Source: Flavihumibacter rivuli (GTDB lineage: Bacteria > Bacteroidota > Bacteroidia > Chitinophagales > Chitinophagaceae). From it: a DNA stretch of 64,000 nucleotides. The stretch spans positions 3,872,001 to 3,936,000 of the forward strand of contig NZ_CP092334.1 in the NCBI RefSeq assembly GCF_018595685.2, in the 5' to 3' direction. The translations under genes and the position numbers were made by a program. The notes below the pieces were generated by a model. That model was not told where the DNA came from, did not search any database, and was given only the letters and a program-made list of their open reading frames with translations. Below are positions 60,024 through 64,000 of this stretch, one piece after another; within the stretch, counting starts at the first letter, position 1; every line of letters begins with the position of its first letter.

Positions 60024-61439
60024 TCACAAATTTTTCCGCAGCCATTGGTAGATGAAATCCAACACCTCCGGCGAAAAGGTTTCTGTTAAGCTGCCATATT
60101 CTTCCACTGTGCAGCTCTTGCAGGTTTGGAACAAATGGTTCTTGCTATCAAACAGCTTTACGACTGAAGCTTTATTGTTCAATACCGCACCAATACGTTC
60201 TGCATTATCTGCTTTTACCTGGACATCACTCGTTCCCTGCGTCACCAGTACCGGTTGCTGCAATTGGCGATAGGAATCCAGCGGTTGGTAAAAAAGGTCG
60301 AAGCGCATGGCCTTGCCCCAGAAATGCCCAAAGGCTTTTGGATTGAGGGGATAAGAAAGTTCCAGTATATCCCTTTCTTTAGCGGGCACTTGCTCCACCA
60401 ATGGATTCAGGGACGCAAATGACCTTTCAATGGCGGCCAGCGTACTGTCATTGGTGGGATATTTTTGCACAGCATCAAATACCGCAAGGAGAACCTTTGT
60501 ATTCAGGTCAATGCCTTCCCTGGAAACCCCTTGCTGGGCATAGATGTCGGCTGTCTGGCGAAGGATGGTTTCACGGAGTGATTCACCAGCGCCTGCCAGT
60601 AATACCACGCCATTTACATTTCGGTTGTTCAATGCTGTTAGGCTGGCGATCTCTGCACCGAGGCTATGGCCCATAATGAAGACCCGTTCGGGGTTCACTT
60701 CCTTCCTGCTGCGCAGGTATTCTACACCAGCCTTTGCATCATTGGCCAGGTCCTTGATGGAGGCCGTTGAATATTTCCCTGTAGAAGCACCGGTGCCCCG
60801 GTCATCGGCCCTCAGAACCACAAAACCTTTTCTCGTGAAATAATCTGCCAGCACGAGGAATACCTTATGCCCGAAAATGTAGGCATCGCGGTCATTGGGC
60901 CCCGATCCCGGTATCAGCAGGATGGCAGGAGAAGGTTTTCCTGAACGCGGAAGGGTCAGGGTTGCAGCCAGGGTAACCGAATCGGCACTGTTCCGGTAGG
61001 TGATATCTTCTTCCTTATAAGGTAATGGATAAACAGGTTCCTGTGGCCGCAGGGGTTTGCTAAAAGGGCTGTCGGTGTATTGCAGCGCTACCGGTGCAAC
61101 AAAGTTCCCCTGCCTGAAATTGCCCTTGCCTTCCTTCCCGTTAAAAGCAATGGTGACCACTGCATTGGGATGGCTGATGGTGAGTTGGACAGAATCCCTT
61201 TTTTGCTCCACCAACCTGATGGGGATATTGTACATCTGTTGGTCCATGCTATGGAACCAGGGGCGCTGGTTGGGTTTCGAAGGGAACTCTATCCCGATCC
61301 TGAGGCTCCTTGATGCATTGAGCTGGATGGCCCCGGTCCAGTTGCCACGGGGAGGTATAGCCGAAGAGCCAGTTGTTTGGGCTGTGGTGTACAATACTGG
61401 CAGGGCCAGCAATAGCAGGGTTAAGATTTTTTTGGTCAT
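60024..61439 (-). CDS. secreted alpha/beta hydrolase (S9/S33-like)
   Basis: The ATG at 61439 gives 471 residues with signal peptide MTKKILTLLLLALPVLYTTAQ. Residues 30-130 are a beta-rich domain of the kind preceding such hydrolases (GNWTGAIQLNA; GKEGKGNF). The hydrolase domain (about 165-470) has ILLIPGSGPNDRD, RADDRGTGAST, the nucleophile elbow FIMGHSLGAEIAS, TQGTSDVQVKADN and the histidine in DSKNHLFQ. The order suits a peptidase or esterase with the S33-type lid. Transcribed behind the DUF1349 gene with a 38-base gap. Confidence 0.88.
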   Translation of the reverse strand: MTKKILTLLLLALPVLYTTAQTTGSSAIPPRGNWTGAIQLNASRSLRIGIEFPSKPNQRPWFHSMDQQMYNIPIRLVEQKRDSVQLTISHPNAVVTIAFNGKEGKGNFRQGNFVAPVALQYTDSPFSKPLRPQEPVYPLPYKEEDITYRNSADSVTLAATLTLPRSGKPSPAILLIPGSGPNDRDAYIFGHKVFLVLADYFTRKGFVVLRADDRGTGASTGKYSTASIKDLANDAKAGVEYLRSRKEVNPERVFIMGHSLGAEIASLTALNNRNVNGVVLLAGAGESLRETILRQTADIYAQQGVSREGIDLNTKVLLAVFDAVQKYPTNDSTLAAIERSFASLNPLVEQVPAKERDILELSYPLNPKAFGHFWGKAMRFDLFYQPLDSYRQLQQPVLVTQGTSDVQVKADNAERIGAVLNNKASVVKLFDSKNHLFQTCKSCTVEEYGSLTETFSPEVLDFIYQWLRKNL

Positions 61440-61477
61440 AGCAGATAGCATGTTGTTGGTTTAGGAAGATCGTGTCA

Positions 61478-62038
61478 TCAAAGGGTTTTCCATAGGATGT
61501 TCTCAAATGTAGCAATGAAGCCATTGCCCTTAGGGGCTGCGCCCATGAAACCAGCCTTTAATCCGGATGATGGGGCAAATGGTGCCAGCCTCGCCATTTC
61601 AAATGGATTGCCATCGACCGAAAAGGAGATCTCACAAAAATCGCCCTCCCGGTGCAGCCGGACTCGGATGCGTTCTGCAGCCTGGTCTACCGGCCTTACT
61701 GACCAGTCGGATACATCATGGGTAACCACGACACTCAGCCATTTTTTGCCATCCACGAATTCGATGCCCGTTTTGATCCAGTGGTTCTGGTCCAGCATCA
61801 GTATTATGCCTGTTTGGTCGAATTGTTCCCTGTAATCCGCCACCAGGTTGGTTTCCAAGACAAAATTGCCGGGTGCTTCCTTTAATAGGGTCAGCCCGGA
61901 GAAATAAGTGAACCCATAATGGGTGACATTCCAGAAGTCTGAATGGCCCGGTACCCTGGCAACCAGATGGTCCTGGCCCCACTGGATCAGGCTATCCTGG
62001 TGGCTGATGGTATAGGCTACCGGAAGGATTTGCTGCAT
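61478..62038 (-). CDS. DUF1349 domain protein
   Basis: The ATG at 62038 gives 186 residues; a TTG seven codons upstream is less likely. The sequence fits DUF1349: DFWNVTHYGFTY, FVLETNLVADYREQFDQTGIILML, NHWIKTGIEFVDGKKWLSVVVTHDVSDWS and a closing GLKAGFMGAAP. The fold is a concanavalin-like lectin/glucanase jelly roll of unknown function, possibly binding sugars. It is the first gene of a two-gene unit with the hydrolase. Confidence 0.85.
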   Translation of the reverse strand: MQQILPVAYTISHQDSLIQWGQDHLVARVPGHSDFWNVTHYGFTYFSGLTLLKEAPGNFVLETNLVADYREQFDQTGIILMLDQNHWIKTGIEFVDGKKWLSVVVTHDVSDWSVRPVDQAAERIRVRLHREGDFCEISFSVDGNPFEMARLAPFAPSSGLKAGFMGAAPKGNGFIATFENILWKTL

Positions 62039-62194
62039 GCAGGATGGTTTATTGACCAAAGGTAGTTGATGAAGTTGCCCAACCGCCCTGGAATTGGATG
62101 AATGACAAGTTTCACCAGCTGAACAGGGAGCTCTGGCATTTACCGCAGTTTTCCCGATCGTAAAGACCCCAAACGTTAAAGTTTTGACGGAATG

Positions 62195-62224
62195 TTGTTT
62201 GGTAAGAATTAAACACTACCTTCG
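62195..62224 (+). promoter_or_regulatory. candidate promoter of the RRM gene
   Basis: TTG at 62195-62197, 19-base spacer and TACCTTCG at 62217-62224 (one mismatch to TAnnTTTG). ATTAAACAC lies directly before the -7 box. The leader would be about 115 bases and is T-rich. Confidence 0.4.
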
Positions 62225-62345
62225 TTGGGTTATTTTGAGCTTCGCAAGTTTAGTAATTGCCTAATTATACAGCCTAGCAATCTGCCTCTGGTTATTCCCT
62301 TACTTGTTGCCTTCTCAAGCATTTTTTATTTTTTCAATTTTTGTT

Positions 62346-62645
62346 ATGAACATTTATGTTTCAAACCTGGGCTTCAGTTTAATGAACGAAGACCTGAAAT
62401 CTCTTTTTTCATCTTATGGTGAAGTGGCTAGCGCCAATATCATCAATGATAAGTTTACTGGTCAATCAAGGGGCTTCGGTTTCGTTGAGATGCCCGATAC
62501 GGATCAGGCTAAAGCAGCCATTGCCGGACTGGACCAGTCAACTTTTGATGGCAGGACCATTAAGGTGAACGAAGCGAAACCAAGGGAAAGCAAGCCTTTT
62601 GCCGGTGGATCTTATAAGGTTGGCGGCAACCGCGGTGGCTGGTAA
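62346..62645 (+). CDS. small RRM-type RNA-binding protein
   Basis: The ATG at 62346 (MNIYVSNLGFSLMNEDL) gives 99 residues; an open frame starting earlier lies in the leader. RNP2 is IYVSNL (3-8) and RNP1 is RGFGFVEM (about 43-50), with the standard four-strand, two-helix layout. The tail KPFAGGSYKVGGNRGGW is Gly-rich. These proteins in Bacteroidota resemble cold-induced RNA chaperones. A long leader and a strong terminator frame the gene as a single unit. Confidence 0.93.
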   Translation: MNIYVSNLGFSLMNEDLKSLFSSYGEVASANIINDKFTGQSRGFGFVEMPDTDQAKAAIAGLDQSTFDGRTIKVNEAKPRESKPFAGGSYKVGGNRGGW

Positions 62646-62667
62646 TAGCCATTGGAAGATTTTTGTT

Positions 62668-62697
62668 ATCCCCCGGACATTCCGGGGGATTTTTTTT
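62668..62697 (+). terminator. strong intrinsic terminator after the RRM gene
   Basis: Perfect arms ATCCCCCGGA (62668-62677) and TCCGGGGGAT (62681-62690) with loop CAT, followed by seven T. Confidence 0.95.
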
Positions 62698-62799
62698 GCC
62701 TATATACGATGGGGTTGGTTGAATTTTGACTGTTACTAAAGGAAGCGGATGAGACAATCTATTGGAAAAGAGCAGGTGGCAAGGGGAAAATGGTCAATA

Positions 62800-63675
62800 T
62801 CAATAAGTGGCGTTTTTGAAAGCATGGGGAGTGGTGTTGAACCGGGCTTTAAATGAACGGAAGAAATGGGAAGGGCTTTCAAAACCACATTCAAAAATAA
62901 CATCGGTGATGGATTTATGCTGATCACGCAAGAGTAATAATGAATGATGTAGCCGCTTTTCCAATAGCCATTTTCCAGGGGTGGTCTTATAGATTTTCTG
63001 GAAATCACGTTTGAAGGAGGAAAGACTCCTGTTGCATAAAATTGCGAACTGTTCAAGGTTAAGGTTATAACAAAAATTATCTTCCATCACCCGTTGTAAA
63101 GTAACCTGTTGATTTTCGTGCATTAAGTAACAGAAATAGGATAGGATTTCTTCATTCTTTTGGTTTTCGGCAATAGTTAAGATCAATTCCTTGAACTTAA
63201 GTTCCAACAAGTAGGGGTCGGGTTCAATGGTTCCGCCAAAATAGGATGCGAATGAAAGAAAGAAACCTGTCAGCGTATCGCTTTTTTCAAGGATCATTAC
63301 TGGTTCGAAAACAGGAAGGGAGTTATTTAGGGGCTTTGATTTGGCTCTTATTGTGTCACAAATGAATTTATCGGGGAAAAAAAATAGTACAACGCAAAAC
63401 CCTTTCTCAAGGAAGTTTTCAAATATCCAGGCCCCCTTGCGAACAAATACACAGGTATCACTCCCAATTGAATACGATTTTCGGGCGGTGTGCCAGATCT
63501 TATTCCCCTCTACAACATAAAATAGGTAATTGAATTGACTCCAGGCATCTGAAAATTTCGCCTTCATGAGGCGGGCTTCTAATGGGCAATTGAATACTGT
63601 AATCAGAGAATCGCTGCAATTGAACTGGCGATAATACCCTGGATGTTTAAGAACGCTTTCGTAAAAATTGACCAT
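62800..63675 (-). CDS. AraC-family transcriptional regulator
   Basis: The ATG at 63675 (MVNFYESVLKHPGYY) is preferred over one at 63756; 291 residues. The N-terminal part (10-180) is a cupin-like ligand domain (FNYLFYVVEGNKIWHT; KGAWIFENFLEKGFCVVLFFF). The C-terminal AraC domain (about 190-290) has LEQFAILCNRSLSSFKRDF, PGKWLLEKRLHHSLLLLRD and ITDVIFECGFESPSHFFRSFK. It is divergent from the methyltransferase at 63848, its likely target. Confidence 0.9.
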   Translation of the reverse strand: MVNFYESVLKHPGYYRQFNCSDSLITVFNCPLEARLMKAKFSDAWSQFNYLFYVVEGNKIWHTARKSYSIGSDTCVFVRKGAWIFENFLEKGFCVVLFFFPDKFICDTIRAKSKPLNNSLPVFEPVMILEKSDTLTGFFLSFASYFGGTIEPDPYLLELKFKELILTIAENQKNEEILSYFCYLMHENQQVTLQRVMEDNFCYNLNLEQFAILCNRSLSSFKRDFQKIYKTTPGKWLLEKRLHHSLLLLRDQHKSITDVIFECGFESPSHFFRSFKARFNTTPHAFKNATY

Positions 63676-63847
63676 ATAGCTCGGTAAGTACAATTTACAA
63701 AATATAGCAGGAAAGACCTCGGATTTTCCCGGTTTATGGGCTTGTTCATTACCCAAATGAACTTTATAGGCAACTTTATGAACTCCTGGGTAAATGGATG
63801 CTTCTTATTGCGAATTAACTTTATTCCGAACCTTAAAATAAAATCAA

Positions 63848-64000
63848 ATGGTAACAGACACATCCTCGCTTAAACCAGCGAACCCTAACAAGCAGTTATG
63901 GGAGAAAGGTGACTTTACGCGCATTGCATCCACCATGCGCGAAAGTGGAGAAGCACTTGTCGCAAATTTGGGAATCCGGGAAGGATGGGAAGTTCTTGAC
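63848..64000 (+). CDS. class I SAM-dependent methyltransferase, 5' part
   Basis: The first 51 codons of a gene cut by the window end. It starts MVTDTSSLKPANPNKQLWEK, then DFTRIASTMRESGEALV and GIREGWEVLD, which ends where the SAM-binding motif should begin. The NKQLWEKGDFTRIA-type start is characteristic of small UbiE-like methyltransferases often regulated by AraC-type proteins. The substrate cannot be told from this part. Confidence 0.75.
   Translation, partial: MVTDTSSLKPANPNKQLWEKGDFTRIASTMRESGEALVANLGIREGWEVLD

Overview
The window looks like a chromosomal segment of a Bacteroidota species, most likely of the Chitinophagaceae type. Four observations support this: promoters of the TTTG-N19-TAnnTTTG form, weak or absent Shine-Dalgarno sequences, an UpxY/NusG-like antiterminator opening the polysaccharide locus, and a merR-sigma-crtI-crtB-idi-crtZ-crtY carotenoid cluster. 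Genus and species cannot be fixed from the sequence alone.

Layout. 0-3 kb: a small lipoprotein, a gene fragment broken by a repeat, and a DJ-1/AraC regulator divergent from an SRPBCC protein. 3.3-6.8 kb: a membrane protein, a quinone-oxidoreductase-like enzyme, a second DJ-1/AraC regulator and an esterase lipoprotein, all on the minus strand. 6.9-7.7 kb: a tandem array of palindromic repeats. 7.8-11.6 kb: a flippase-like membrane protein, an esterase with a helical-repeat tail, and a heparan-acetyltransferase-like membrane protein. 12.1-49.4 kb: a roughly 37-kb surface-polysaccharide locus. It holds a NusG-like antiterminator, Wza-like export lipoprotein, Wzc-like tyrosine kinase, Wzm/Wzt ABC exporter, many glycosyltransferases, a WlbA/WbpD/WbpE-like amino-sugar trio, a Wzy-like polymerase, three O-acyltransferases, gmd/fcl for GDP-L-fucose, two beta-helix proteins near the ends, and a CpsB-like PHP phosphatase. 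49.8-57.4 kb: VanZ-like protein and the carotenoid cluster, headed by a MerR regulator that keeps the cobalamin-binding residues of CarH/LitR. 57.8-59.3 kb: cobS and cobC for late cobalamin assembly. 59.4-64 kb: MarC, a hydrolase, a DUF1349 protein, an RRM RNA-binding protein, an AraC regulator and the start of a methyltransferase.

How the genes work together. The polysaccharide genes make nucleotide sugars, assemble a fucose- and probably diacetamido-sugar-containing glycan, decorate it with acyl groups and export it under Wzc/CpsB phosphorylation control. The crt genes can convert GGPP to zeaxanthin-type carotenoid (crtE is not in the window), probably under a B12-dependent light-responsive MerR protein. 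The cob genes nearby contribute to making that cofactor.

The most unusual content is repetitive. Three families of intergenic hairpin elements fill most gaps, one is nested inside another, one has cut a gene, and some supply stop codons or sit between co-operonic genes. The polysaccharide locus is a mosaic of about 50% GC and AT-rich stretches whose boundaries fall inside genes. No tRNA, rRNA, CRISPR array, transposase or integrase was recognised.
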